From Corythucha ciliata (taxonomy: Eukaryota; Arthropoda; Insecta; Hemiptera; Tingidae), in NCBI GenBank assembly GCA_038030265.1, contig CM075942.1, positions 51,488,751 through 51,552,750 of the forward strand: 64,000 nt of DNA. Reading direction: 5' to 3'. Shown piece by piece: positions 10,130 to 21,781 of this stretch (the stretch's first letter is position 1; each line of letters starts with the position of its first letter). The position numbers and the translations under genes were made by a program. The notes under the pieces were generated by a model, which saw nothing but the letters and a program-made list of their open reading frames with translations, did not search any database and was not told the DNA's origin.

Positions 10130-12185
10130 AGTTTATATAAATCTACGGCTAAAATGTGCAAAAAGAGCCAAATCGTGGTTCCTCAATGCAACGTCAAAAC
10201 AACAGTTGAGAAAACTGCCCGTTCACGGCTGAAATTGAAAGAGGTCGCGTGTTCTTTGGGGCTAAAATTGAGGTAAAGCGCTAGTTCACTGGATGTGAGA
10301 AAAAGCACTCATTTGCCAGAAAAAACCTATTTGACCTTTCTCTATAAGCAACTCTAGCTGAAAAAAAGAAAAAAGCTAATTTGTCAATTAGGGAAGTCCA
10401 CGGCTGCGTAGTCGCGGATAATTGGGCCAAAAGGGGGTCATTCACGGCTAAAATTGAGAAAAGCTACTCATTTTCAGCTAGAATTAACGGCCTTTTAACG
10501 GGTAAGAATTGTGAAATTGCGCTCATTCGAGGCTAAAAATGGTGAAATTGCACCAGTCTGTGGCTGAAATTGAGACAAGAGGCTTGTTCATGGTACAAAT
10601 GAGAAGAAAGTAATGTAAAATTGAGGAAAAATTCCAATTCGCGCATTTACGGCTTAAAATAAGAAATGGGGCTCATCCGCAACGGTTAAAATCGAGCGTT
10701 AGCGCTCTTTCAAGAGCCAAAATTCAATAAAATGCAGATTCGCGGCTAAAGTTCTCAAAACAGGACTCATTTAATAATCACCATGTTTAGCTCAAGAAAA
10801 TGCATTAATTTGTGATTTGGCTATGGAAAAGCCCGGCCGAAATGAAGAGCGGCAATTCACGGTTTATGGATACCTTCCCACGACTATAACGGAGAATTTG
10901 CAGCGGCTACATTTGATAAATATAGGGCTCATTCACGGCTTCATTTGAGAAATTGAATTTAAGTTTAAAATTAGGAAAACGCACTCATTTGCTTCTAAAA
11001 ATAATTAAAAACGCCAACTGGTGGCTGAAGTACAGAAATAGTGCTCACTCGGGGCTGGAATTGAGATAACGCTCAAATTCGAGGTTTTGTGATGCAACGT
11101 CCAGGCCACATTTAAGAAAAGATGCTAACTCACGGCTAAAATTGTGGAAAAGTGAACGATCACAGTAGAATTGAGATATAAAGCACTTAAGCTGCTGCCA
11201 AAGATGAGGAAAACTATAATTTCGCATGAAAAATTGAGACATACATAGCTCCCGTTCAAGGCTAAAATTAAGAAAAATCCCGAGTTTTTGGTTTTTCAGC
11301 GCAACTTTTCGACCATCCAGAAATATGGTCAATTTGTGGCCCTTGGGGTGGGGTAAGTCCGTGCGTAACAATGAGGACGTTTCAGAGGTCAGAACTTATT
11401 CATAAATGAATTTTTAAAGGTTTATTTGCGGAAAATTAGAGAATAAATCAGGATCCGTTCGTAAAATAACCCAACAATTAATAAGCATACGATTTTTGAA
11501 GTTTTAGGGCATTTCAAACACGCTAGCTGATGCTTGTATGCGTTATGAACGCCTTCCAAAAAAATGTACCTGCATAGCGTTGCTGATGTCAAGGAGCGGT
11601 TTGTTATGTTTCTTTGCCTTATTACGTACGTAAATAAAAATCACATAAAGTTTGAGGCCAAACTCGATGAACATTTGCCAATTCACGGCTAAAATGGAAA
11701 AATAGCTGTCATTCACGCCTAAAATTGTGGAATAGGGCTCATACTTGATGGCTAAAATTAAGGAATATAAAATTGGCTTGGAAATTAATGTAAAATGCCG
11801 TGATTATATTTCGGCGCGGTGGTTACACTTTGTGATTAACGGTTAAAATTAACTAAATATGGCTGATTCGCTACTGAAATTTAGAAAACACACTATTTCA
11901 TGGTTTTGCGATGCAACTTCCGTGCCAAAACCCAAAAAACACTTTGAATTCATGGTTTTCGGATACATTTTCACGGCTAAAATTGAGAAATTGCGCTCAT
12001 TTATGACTTAAATATAGAACTAGTGCTCATTCACATCAAGTATAACCGAGTAAGTGCAATCATTTGAGCTTAAAATTTAGGGAAAACTTCAATTCACGGC
12101 TAGAATGATTAAGAAATAGCGGTCATTCATGGCTGAAATTCATGAATAGTCCTCATTCGCTACTAAAGTTGAGAAAAAGTGTTTT
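10130..12185 (+). repeat. Degenerate ~30-bp tandem repeat block (forward orientation)
   Basis: This is the same family as at 0.75-2.4 kb. Units centred on ggctaaaattgagaaaa followed by gcgctcattcacgg recur about every 30-35 bp with many substitutions. A repeat-poor interval lies at about 11395-11640. No genes are seen; the minus-strand ORF at 11045-11371 is repeat-derived. Confidence 0.8.
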
Positions 12186-12402
12186 CTCTTAATCTAACGA
12201 GGGAGGATACATTGTATCTCTTAACCCCACCCTCACCACTGTGGTTATTATAAGAGCTCTTGTCTAAATATAATTTTATGCACAACTTTTTTTTTTGTCT
12301 ACCGTTTCCGCTCTTTACCCGAGTATGAAAACCATCTTTTTTTCCCAGTGTGGTGAGTGAAACGCGATTAAATAGACAATTTTTCTCTTATTTTGTCAAG
12401 TA

Positions 12403-12408
12403 TTTATT
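12403..12408 (-). terminator. Poly(A) signal of the 12.5-kb gene
   Basis: AATAAA on the minus strand lies 92 bp after the stop, inside a segment homologous to the 3' UTR of the 14.7-kb gene. A nearer AATAAA occurs at 12485-12490. Confidence 0.5.
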
Positions 12409-12499
12409 AAATACTTATTATACACAACGCTCTGTGACGTAGCACAAAGTCTGGCCTTAACATTGTAGGAAGACAAATTCGTGATTTATTTTATTTTTT

Positions 12500-13167
12500 T
12501 TAGTGGATGTAAGTGGCGACTGGGGCAATTGCAGAGCGAGCGTAGTAGGGCGTGGCACGGATAGCGGCAACGGGTGCGTGGGCCACTGCGACCGGTGCGT
12601 GGGCCACTGCGACGGGAGCGTGAGCGACGGTGGCAGCCTCTTTGTGGACGACAGCGTTGAATCCGTTCACTGGGTCGGCGGTGTAGTCGACGATGCGCCT
12701 GGAGCCGTCGGCTTCAACGAGCGAATAACTTCCAGTGACGACGTCACCATCCCGAGTCTCGGTTTGACCTTTGTTGTCACCGGTGACGGCGTCGTTGACG
12801 GAGTACGAGTAACTGTACTGTGGGTGTGGATCGTACTCTTCGGCTTTGGCGACGACGGTGGCTGGGGCGTGAGCGACGGTGGTGACAGCTGGGGCGTGGT
12901 GAACGGTGGCGATAGGAGCGTGATGGGCAACGACAGCGGGAGCTGAAGCGTACAGGGGAGCGTGGTGTGCAATAGCGGCGTAAGGCCGAGCGTAGGGGTA
13001 AGCTCCGTAGGGCCTGTAAGCGTAGGGTGAACCGAGATATTGAGCCTGAGCAAGAGCCAAGAGGGCGAGACCAACAACAACCTGCAAAATTACATTAACT
13101 TAATTATTGCCGTAAAAAAGAGGCAGTTTATGAAAGACAGACACGAGTTTCTTACTTTGAATGCCAT
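12500..13167 (-). CDS. RR-2 cuticular protein (CPR family), 197 aa
   Basis: This encodes a secreted chitin-binding cuticle protein. Exons are 13156-13167 (MAFK) and 12500-13081; the 74-bp phase-0 intron is 13082-13155. The signal peptide is [19 protein letters not shown] Tyr/Pro/Ala-rich stretch ([20 protein letters not shown]) follows, then HHAP and VAHAP repeats to about residue 80. The RR-2 domain is at about residues 86-152, with [33 protein letters not shown] and GFNAVVHKE, and a short VAVAHAP tail follows. It is the inverted, head-to-head paralogue of the 14.7-kb gene: the same MAFK first exon, the same intron length, a nearly identical domain and a homologous 3' UTR. Confidence 0.96.
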
Positions 13168-13221
13168 GTTTTCGTTTTCCTTGCCGAAGAGAGGATGATA
13201 CTCGAGGAAGACTACCTAAAG

Positions 13222-13229
13222 CTTTTATA
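13222..13229 (-). promoter_or_regulatory. TATA box of the 12.5-kb cuticle gene
   Basis: On the minus strand TATAAAAG lies 55 bp before the ATG at 13167. Confidence 0.8.
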
Positions 13230-14610
13230 CACGCATTTTTGGTCATCCTTGACATTACTTCTTTTTATTTCTGCTCACTGTCTGATCGAGTTACTCGGTG
13301 GGGTATAGGTGGGGTAACTGGGCCACCGCCCTCAAGCCTCTTGAAAAATGATGCTCTCTGCAATAATTAATTCGAGATGTGACATTCCACATCCAGCCAG
13401 TGGCTTAAGCGATTTCTCAAGACCTGGAACGTCATTTTTTTTCATCAATGCTCGAAGTTTTAATGTTCTTAATCCTTATCCCTTTTGTTCATCCTTTGTT
13501 TAGCCGTTAGCACCCTGTGAATAAATTTTCTTAGGTACTTACTTCGCTGTAAAGTATACGTCACAGCCATTTCCATCGTTTATTTATTACTAATTTCATT
13601 TAATTACATACCTTCTAATTTTATTTTATTTTATTTTTTGCTTAGAAAAGTTGAAATGAATTTTCTTAGTTCAACTTATTTCCGCCATTTAAAGACAACT
13701 CACACTTTCTTCTGAGAATAGCCGTTAACTAATTTAATGTCAACCGGTAGCCCGATAACTGCAATAACTTTACTTTTCTGTTTAAAATTTGACCACGATG
13801 CACTTCGATTGAATAATGCGCACCTTCAAAGTTAGGCCTGCCTTTTTATTCAATTTCCTCGTAATGAAACGATTATAAGTAACTCAATTGTCTAAATTCG
13901 TGAAAAATGGAAAGAGAACACTGATGAGCTAGAGAGCGCTTCCTTGGCGTGGGAATAGTTCCAAAGGTTTCAATTTGATTACTAGACAAAACTACCGACT
14001 TTTTCAATTCATATGCATTCATAGAGTTTTTATAGATGCGTTCATTTCGCATTCAATTGTATAGGCAGACTATACATAACAGTTTCCGCCAATAAATCCA
14101 TAGGATCAACCGCAATAACCGGGCGAAAAAAGAAGAAGGTCAAGAGGAGTCCCTCTAATGAATTTTAATGGGCACACTTTTTTAGCTCTTTCTCGTCTTC
14201 GATTTTACAATGACATAGTTTTTACATTCCATGTGAGAGATATATGCGGTTAATAAAAAGGCCTAATATTTACACGGTGCATTGTTGTTATTTTTGTAGG
14301 AGAATGTTCTAGGATGGTGGGCGGGGATTATATCGAGCGCTAAACATTCATACAATGACAGGAGTTAATCACTCGAAAATATATAGCGACACAGTTCAAA
14401 GACCATGGGTGGCGGACTATTTACGTACTTTTCGCAATTAGAAAAAAAGTAATTGATTGAATTACCAGTTTGCCGCTCGTATTAACAATCAAACCGGATT
14501 ATATTGGGGATGTTACACATCTTCATGGAAGGGGAAGATGGGCCGCTTTTTTTTTAAAAGAGACCACGTTGAAAAACATGTAATGTCAAGGATGCGTAAA
14601 CTGGATGAAG
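13230..14610. other. Divergent intergenic region between two paralogous cuticle genes
   Basis: This 1.4-kb AT-rich spacer separates the two divergent promoters. No ORF or transposon is recognised in it. It may hold shared enhancers, but no motif could be assigned by eye. Confidence 0.5.
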
Positions 14611-14618
14611 TATAAAAG
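14611..14618 (+). promoter_or_regulatory. TATA box of the 14.7-kb cuticle gene
   Basis: TATAAAAG lies 62 bp before the ATG. A TCAGT initiator-like site at 14646-14650 sits within gtatcttcagtgttcag. Confidence 0.8.
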
Positions 14619-14672
14619 CCTTCGCCATCCTCGAAAAATGTATCTTCAGTGTTCAGCAGAGGACAGTTAACA

Positions 14673-15409
14673 ATGGCATTCAAAGTAAGGGAGTCGCAGC
14701 ACTTAGCTTTGGTCGGCTAACGAGACATTTAAAATAAAATTGAAAATCTATTTTGCAGGTTATCCTTGGTCTCGCTCTCCTGGCCGTCGCTCAGGCCCAA
14801 TACCTCGCCTCTCCGTACGCCTACAGACCCTACGGCAGCTATGGTAGCTACGGTGGTGCGTACGGTTCCTACCCGTACGGAGCCTACCCCTATGCTTCAA
14901 TCGCTCACCACGCTCCCCTGTACGCTTCAGCTCCCGCCGCCGTCGGCGTCGTTGCTCACGCTCCAGCCGTTGCCACCGTTCACCACGCCGCCCCCGTTGC
15001 CACCGTTCACCACGCTCCAGCTCTGACCACCGTCGCTCACGCCCCCGCCGTCGTTGCCAAAGCCGAAGAGTACGACCCACACCCACAGTACAGCTACTCC
15101 TACTCCGTAAACGACGCCATCACCGGTGACAACAAAGGTCAAACTGAGACCCGTGACGGTGATGTCGTCACTGGAAGCTACTCCCTCGTTGAAGCCGACG
15201 GCTCCAGGCGTATCGTCGACTACACCGCTGACCCAGTCAACGGATTCAACGCTGTCGTCCACAAAGAGGCTGCCACCGTTGCCCGTGCTCCCGTCGCTGT
15301 TGCTCACGCTCCCCTCGCTGTCGCTCACGGCCCCGCTGTCACCGCTGTCCGCGCCAGCCCTTACTACAGCCGTCCCGCTTACGCTCCCGTCGCCACTTAC
15401 ATCCACTAA
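14673..15409 (+). CDS. RR-2 cuticular protein (CPR family), 220 aa
   Basis: This encodes a secreted chitin-binding cuticle protein. Exons are 14673-14684 (MAFK) and 14759-15409, with a 74-bp phase-0 intron. The signal peptide is [18 protein letters not shown]. The next stretch differs from the inverted paralogue at 12.5 kb mainly by a Gly/Ser/Tyr expansion ([18 protein letters not shown]) and by extra VHHAP repeats. The RR-2 domain at about residues 108-174 contains [33 protein letters not shown] and GFNAVVHKE. The tail ends in YAPVATYIH. The two genes share an almost identical domain, so the duplication or a later gene conversion is recent. The presence of the intron rules out a retrocopy. 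Confidence 0.96.
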
Positions 15410-15496
15410 AAAATGAACTGATTTCTGTATCTTTCTTTTTACACTATAAGACCAGACTTTGTGCTTCGGTACAGAGCGTTGTAAAATAAGTATTTC

Positions 15497-15502
15497 AATA
15501 CA
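15497..15502 (+). terminator. Possible variant poly(A) signal of the 14.7-kb gene
   Basis: AATACA lies about 90 bp after the stop, 22 bp before a genomic A13 run at 15524-15536. The surrounding 3' UTR matches the inverted paralogue, which has a canonical AATAAA at the equivalent place. Confidence 0.35.
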
Positions 15503-15542
15503 ATACTTCATTTAAAAAAAAAAAAACTAAAAAGAACATTTC

Positions 15543-15773
15543 TTATAGCATAGTGCCATATCTAAAGCCCTCGAGCTCCTCCATTCGAGCTCCTGGTCCT
15601 CTCGGCCCTTCCAGAAGTTCAAGCGCTTGAGGCTTATAGGCAGGGTCACTGTTTAAGGAAAACAGTCCATTCTCATTGAGAGTCAACTTAGAGTCTGAGA
15701 TAATGTAGCGAATTATCCCTAAGTCCTCACACAAGCCCTTCCTTCCACGGCAAGCGTTCCTTATGTATGTGTT
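15543..15773 (-). CDS. Probable terminal coding exon of an unidentified gene
   Basis: A minus-strand frame opens after a candidate acceptor (ccacag) and runs 76 residues to a TAA. It begins NTYIRNACRGRKGLCEDLG and ends EELEGFRYGTML. Codon choice and residue composition (balanced charged residues, two Cys, an internal EGPRGPG turn) look coding rather than random. No family was recognised. It is tail-to-tail with the 14.7-kb cuticle gene, 134 bp away. The exons upstream would lie at higher coordinates, where only repeats are visible, so it may be an orphaned exon. Confidence 0.4.
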   Translation of the reverse strand, partial: NTYIRNACRGRKGLCEDLGIIRYIISDSKLTLNENGLFSLNSDPAYKPQALELLEGPRGPGARMEELEGFRYGTML

Positions 15774-16250
15774 CTGTGGATTTTATGCAACCAAACAAAT
15801 TTATTCCCTCGAAAAATGAAGCATTTTGATAGGTTGCATAGACTTTACAGCATTTGGTTTGTGAACGGGGCTTAAGGCTTATCCAAGGTCCCAAGAACTG
15901 CTCCTAGGCTTTATTTCCTATGTAAAGTAAAACATATTTTCTCGACTCGCGAAAGCGTTAAATAGTCATTAAAATTTTATAGGAAAATCACATCAATATT
16001 AAAAGTACATGCCATTCGTAGACTATTGTTAACACAATTTGCAAGGCACAATATTTTCCTTCACATTCACTTAACACAACGACATAAACATTTCACACAT
16101 TTCTAGATTTCTACATGAATGGAAAAGGCCCTGTATGTGGACTTGCATCTATCGAGACCCGGGGCTGAAATCTATGAAATAGTTGTAGCTATATGTGTAC
16201 TATAGGTCCTCCGTAAACCAAAAATTAGGTACCTAGGTTTGTTTTCGTTT
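15774..16250. other. Intergenic stretch, nothing recognised
   Basis: This is AT-rich, without a domain, RNA or transposon signature. Confidence 0.5.
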
Positions 16251-18515
16251 TTGTTTTTTGAATTTTGCCTGAAAATTTCATCGAAAAACCATGAAGTACA
16301 GCGCTTTTTCTATACACTGCAGCCGTGAAATGATGACTTTACTTAAATTGTGCCCTTGAATTAGTGTTTTTCCAAAACTTTTAGCATCGTGTCTTTTCCC
16401 AAGAGAACAGCCCAATAGCGTGATTTTTCAATTTAAGGCATCCAAGAACATACATAAACGGGTGATAAGCATTTTAACTCAATTTCAATTGCGAATTTTC
16501 GTCCATGAACCGCGCATAGACGCTTTTCCCTCCATTTTAAAGCCAAATGAGTGCACTTGATCAATTCTAGCCGCGATGAGTGATTTTTCCAGGTGTAACC
16601 ACGAATTATCTCTTTTTCTCCCTTCTATTCGCGTGAATTAGTTGCAGATGTGCTATACAAGAAGAGCTCATAAGCGCTATTTCCCCATTTTAGCCAGTCA
16701 AGGTTCTCTGGTATAGTCATGAATTTGAAATTACCGTTTTGTATTTACCTAGGCCTGAAAGTTGCATCGATAAACCACAAATTTGCACTTTTTCTCAGTT
16801 TTAGCCACGAAATTAGCACTTTTCCCAAGCTCTTAGCCACTGACTTCCCCAAGATCAACCCACATTTGTATATGATTTCTCTACTTTAGCCACAAGAGGT
16901 GCAAAGTTATACCTGCAAATGCAACGAATTGGATTGTTTTCCCAACCCTTTTAGTGGCAAATCAGTCTTTCTCGCTTTTTTAGCCTCTAATTGACACATT
17001 CCATCAATGTTTACCCTGAATTAACGTTTTCCCCCTCAATTTTTGCCCCAGGTAGTGGGCAAGCCGCAAAACACCAGAAGAGCGGGGTTTCTCCATTTCG
17101 GCCGTGTTCAGTCCTTCATGAACCACAATTAGCATTTTCCCCCTCAAGTTAAGGCTAAAAATCACGAATGAAAACTTTTTCACGCGACTGTTTTTTTTTC
17201 AATTTTACCTTGCTACAAGAACAGCCCATTACCTTAATTTCTCAATATTTAGGCTTAGTGAGAGCTCACCGAGACTTGGGGAATTGGGGATTACGGGATA
17301 CGCTCTCAATTTCAGCCGCGGACTCCTGCTCACAAGCGGTTATTTTGTTTTTTGTTTCTCGAATTTTAGCTGTTTAAGATTCTCCGTGAACCGCGAATTA
17401 GCGTTTTTTTTCCACTTTGCCATGGGAGTCTAGAAACCATTTTTTTTTTATATTTTAGCCGCAAATTAGCGTGTTTTCTCATCTTTGAGCCGCGGACCTG
17501 CCTCAAGAGAAGTCTCTAGGCGTGATTACTGATTTTGTTTTTCGCTTTGTCCCTTTGTTGCCTTCGCAGGTATAATCGAATAGGAGTTTTACCTCAATGT
17601 TTGCGGCAAATAAGCGTTTTTTGTCAATTTCAACCTCGAATTAATAATTATTCTTAATGTTTGCCGTGAATTAGCGTTTTTTCTCAATTTCAGCCCAGAA
17701 ATAACCAAGTAAGACATTTTTTTCACAATTGCTAGCCACAAGTGAGCGTTTTCCACAATTCCTACTTCTAATAAGTTTATTTTTCAAAGCTTTTAGCTTT
17801 CTATAGCACTCCTTTAGCGTGATTACTCAATTTTATACTCCAAAGGGCCTACAGAAACTGCGGGTAACGTTTTCTTGAATTTTAGTCGGGAATTTGCCTT
17901 TTTTCAAAACTTTTAGCCGTGGAATTGCTTTAAAAGCGCTTCAACTTTACGTCATCAATTTTAGCTGCAAAAGAGCGCTTCTGCTAAATTTTACCGTATA
18001 ATTAAACGTTTTTTCTCCTTTTTATTCCCGCATCCTCAAGAACAGCTTCGTATAGAGACTTTTCTCAATTTTAGCGGTGTAAGGTTCAGCGTGAACCGTG
18101 ATTTAGCGTTTTTCCTCAATCCTGGTCGGGAAGCCCAGCTTCGATAAATCAAGTGTCTGATATTTTCAACATTTCTCGTCCACAAATGAGCCTGGTTCTC
18201 AAGTTTAGCTGCTAATAAGCGATTTCCTTGATGTTTTAGCCGCAGACTTGCCCCCATCAAGTACAGCCCATTAGCGTGATTTCTTAATTTTATAGCTATA
18301 CCTAAGAAAATACAAAAACTGTGAATTAGCGTGTTTTCTTAAGCAGCGAAGTTTCCTTCACATGTCACGAAATAGTGTTTTCTCCCGATTTAAGGGTCAA
18401 TGAGCTTTTTTTATTTAAAAATCAATTTCTTAATTTAAGCCGTGAATTAACGCTTTTCCTCGATTTTACCAGTGAATTAACGCTTTTCCTCGATTTTAGC
18501 CGTGAATGAACCATT
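16250..18515 (-). repeat. Degenerate ~30-bp tandem repeat block (reverse orientation)
   Basis: This is the same family as the 0.75- and 10.1-kb blocks but inverted: units read gaattagcgttttttctcaa followed by ttttagccgtgaa. The last units, near 18440-18500, are the best preserved, with two nearly identical copies of gtgaattaacgcttttcctc. The ORFs inside are repeat by-products. Confidence 0.8.
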
Positions 18516-18551
18516 AGAAACCTCGAGCTTGCGGAAGGGGGGGGGGGCTCG

Positions 18552-18761
18552 CTACAGTTCTCTGATCGGTAGCTCGCGGGTGATCCTCTTCGCCCCTGTC
18601 ACAGTATACGCTACTGGACATGACTGGATCACAACTGGGTTCATGAACATATTCGGTATGAGATAAGTCTGGAACTTTTTGTATGCCATGAAACCAAATT
18701 TGTCATAATACGCGATCAGCTCAACGGCGATTAGCAAAGCCCATTGTTTCAAATATGACAT
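18552..18761 (-). CDS. Unrecognised 69-aa ORF with coding-like codon use
   Basis: A complete ATG-to-TAG frame begins MSYLKQWALLIAVELIAYYD and ends GAKRITRELPIREL, with an in-frame TGA just upstream. The first 17 residues are hydrophobic, and the middle is rich in Phe, Tyr and Pro. Codons use G/C third positions more often than the AT-rich surroundings, which suggests a real coding past. It could be a small membrane protein, a terminal exon or a viral or transposon fragment. No family was recognised. Confidence 0.35.
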   Translation of the reverse strand: MSYLKQWALLIAVELIAYYDKFGFMAYKKFQTYLIPNMFMNPVVIQSCPVAYTVTGAKRITRELPIREL

Positions 18762-19652
18762 ACGCCTTCATTATCTGTCACAATTGCAGCCTCTCACACG
18801 CGTCCGCGTATTGAATAACATTTCTTTAAATTAAACTATTCGTTCTCCCACTCTCCAAAACTCCTGGCTTTTCAAGCGTTCACCCCTATTGACCCCATTA
18901 CTTCTATAAAGCTCACGGTTTGACTAATTAATGAGCCGCTTTTGGAAGCGAAGGAAGAGACGCCCCATTTGTGTGAGCACGCCGGTACACTTACTTGTGT
19001 GTGCATGCTCATGCTTTGTCATGTTAAGATTCACCTTTCACACTGCTCTACACCTTACGTCTTGTTGAACTTGACAGATGACCCAAGAAACTACGGGAAA
19101 AGCGCTCTTGTTGGCAGAAATATTCGCGGATAATCCCAGTCCTTTCCACTCCCCCATCTGTCTTTCTAACTTCTTCATAGTTGTTTCGTCAGCTTTGGTA
19201 ATGTACACTTGAAATAAAATAATAAAAGCTCGTTTCAAAAGACTCGCTCTCCGTTGTATGGAAATTAGAAACGATTTGAGGAGGCCGTTACAAACGGCAT
19301 TGGATTTAATTACAAATGCACGAATAACGAGCTGTAAAAAACAGAAGGGGTGGGGTAGTCTCGTTAATTGGGGGAATTTCGGTGTAAACGATCGCTTGGA
19401 GAAATTACAACTCATTTATAAAACGGTGCTTTATAAAACGGTCGGTGTGTAGCATGCAAACTTCCGTGATCTAACGGTGGGGGGGGGGGGTGGAGCTAAA
19501 GAAGTGGCGTAATTATTATTTATTTTGGGACGTCTGAACTTCTAAATTGAAGGAGAAACCTATAAATATTTATCGCCAAGGGTTGCTTTCTCACTGGATT
19601 TTACAGCGATTTCGGCTTTATTGTCTCCCCAACCAACTTCCTATCGATTTAA

Positions 19653-19708
<56 letters not shown>

Positions 19709-20595
19709 CTGTATTTTAACTCCCTCCACAATTCACGACGTACACAACACTCTGACACCCTGATAGAGGTGTAAAGGATGGCGGGTGTTTTATTTTTCAG
19801 CTGACAACATTTTAACAATGAATAAAATTAATGACATCCATCCATTTCAATACGCGGAACCGGGTGCGAGTTTTTTTGTTGTGTGTGTGTTTTTTTTTTT
19901 TAAGTAAACTTTTGGTCATTCATCTCAATCCGTCAACTTCTGTTTAATTCAAAGCGAAATAGGACGCCGTCCGAATAAAGAACAGACGAAGGGGTGGAGA
20001 GGTTAAATTACATGGAAACCGCTACGGTAGTGTTTCCTTCGAGAGGGAACTTCGGTTAAAGGTCATGATTTATAAACCAAAAACGCTCGTCAAGATGGAC
20101 AGGGGATTGGAGCGTGACCGTGGTCTAAAAAATGAAAGTATACGCGCATGTTTTGTTGACTCATGCAGAGCCGGATAGGGTTCATTCAATGAGGAAGAAA
20201 CAGGATTTTTTTTTTCTGAAAGCGTGTTCAACCATAAACACGATGAGATGTATTTCTAACGAATTATTCATCAATAAAACCATTAAAAAAATGTTTGAAA
20301 GTAGTTAATTCGAAATTTCTGTTTTCCCTCCAAGCGATTTTATACTCTGCCCCTCCTGCCTATATCATGTTCATGTGTAACGTAATTATTTCAGATTGAG
20401 TCCTACTGCGGTAGCTTATACATTATACTGAAGCAAAATATTATTATCTTTTAGTGCATTTCATTCAAAAAATGCACTATTGGTCTCGCCCTGATGGTCG
20501 CACATATGGGTTGTGATACTTTTTTTTCACGTTTCAGAACCCCTAGAACACGAATCCGAGGTCGGTTCGATTTGCTATACATATATATTTTTATA
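18762..20595. other. 1.8-kb stretch without a supported gene
   Basis: The stretch contains a G run near 19480, an AAT microsatellite (19653-19706) and T/GT runs near 19875-19902. The 19038-19415 minus ORF has no recognisable feature. Confidence 0.5.
19653..19706. repeat. (AAT)18 microsatellite
   Basis: About 18 uninterrupted AAT units. Antisense translation produces a poly-Tyr ORF that is an artefact. Confidence 0.95.
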
Positions 20596-21208
20596 TACAG
20601 GGTGTACAAAAAGCGACTGGACAGAGAAAAACCAGTGAAGGGGCAACTGATTTCTGATCGAAATGGCTATTTGCACTTTTCCGAAATTCCGCTTTGTTTC
20701 CGAGATACCTGACATTTTCTGGTTTTTTTCAAAAACAGCTTGTTGCACACGCAGTAATTGTTGCAATGGCAAAAATGATGAGCCCATTGGAAAGAGCACA
20801 AAATTTTCTATTTAAAGAGCCTATTTTTATCCAGATCAGACAACATCTACTACGTTTTGAATTAGCTAGGAAACTTAATTCCGGAAGTATTGGTGATATG
20901 GTGATGTGGTCAGAAAATTACGTTTTTTCGCCAATAAGCTGATTCAAAACGTAGTAAATGTCGTCTGATCTGGATAAAAATAGGCTCTTTAAATTGAAAG
21001 TTTTGTGCTCTTTCCAATAGGCTCATCATTTTTGCCATTGCAACAATTACTGCGTGTGCAACAAGCTGTTTTTGAAAAAAACCAGAAAATGTCAGGTATC
21101 TCGGAAACAAAGCGGAATTTCGGAAAAGTGCAAATAGTCATTTCGATCAGGAATGAGTTGCCTCTTCGCTGGTTTTTCTCTGTCCAGCCGCTTTTTGTAC
21201 ACCCTGTA
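20596..21208. mobile_element. Long foldback (inverted-repeat) element, 613 bp
   Basis: Two arms of about 272 bp (20596-20867 and 20937-21208) are near-perfect inverted copies around a ~70-bp loop. The ends read TACAGGGTGTACAAAAAGCG and its inverse, flanked by TA-rich sequence. The tacagggtg terminus is also seen at 54455, 24830 and 43950. ORFs in both arms mirror each other and are not genes. It is probably a non-autonomous Tc/mariner-like or foldback transposon. Confidence 0.8.
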
Positions 21209-21781
21209 TATATTTATGGCCCCTCGCTTGTTAGCACGATCACAATCGCAATTTTTGACTTAGGGCAACCAAATTTGGTCTAAAAATCAATAGCGTGAAT
21301 ATCTCGGACGAGTTCGTGATCCAGATGAATCGGTCCACGGGAACGGTGTGAAAGAGGGGTTTGAATTAGTTGAAAATTCGCTACCGCACGGCTGTTGCTG
21401 CAATTGCCCCCAAAATTAACACGAGTAATGAGAAATGAACGCGCTTTCGTATGAGACCCTTGTGAACCAAATCCGTTGATATGGCAGGGGAGTTCTCGGC
21501 GGAGGGGAGCTATTAAATTAACGCTATGCCTTACTGGACCACCCAATTACCAAAAAATTTCATTGACACTGAATTTTGAGCCGTCTCTTTTATTTGATTT
21601 GCCTACAGCCTAATAAATATTGAGTAAAAAATCCTGAGGTGGGCCAAAAAGGGAGGAACAAAAAAAAATTAAAAAAAAATTGTTTCGGATTCGAACCCAG
21701 GCACTCCGCATTGCGCAATCGTGAAATTGTGACATGCCCTTTAACCTAATTTAACTGATCTGAAAATTAACGTAACCTGAA

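Noticed and set aside
15524..15536. A13 run after the 14.7-kb gene considered as evidence of a retrocopy
   Set aside because: The gene retains its intron and promoter, so it did not arise by retroposition.
19653..19706. Poly-Tyr ORF
   Set aside because: Artefact of the AAT microsatellite.
20575..21283. Pairs of mirror ORFs of 66-92 codons
   Set aside because: They translate the two arms of the foldback element and are identical by symmetry.
21690..21730. B-box-like ggattcgaaccc suggesting a tRNA
   Set aside because: No A box, anticodon arm or acceptor stem could be placed around it.
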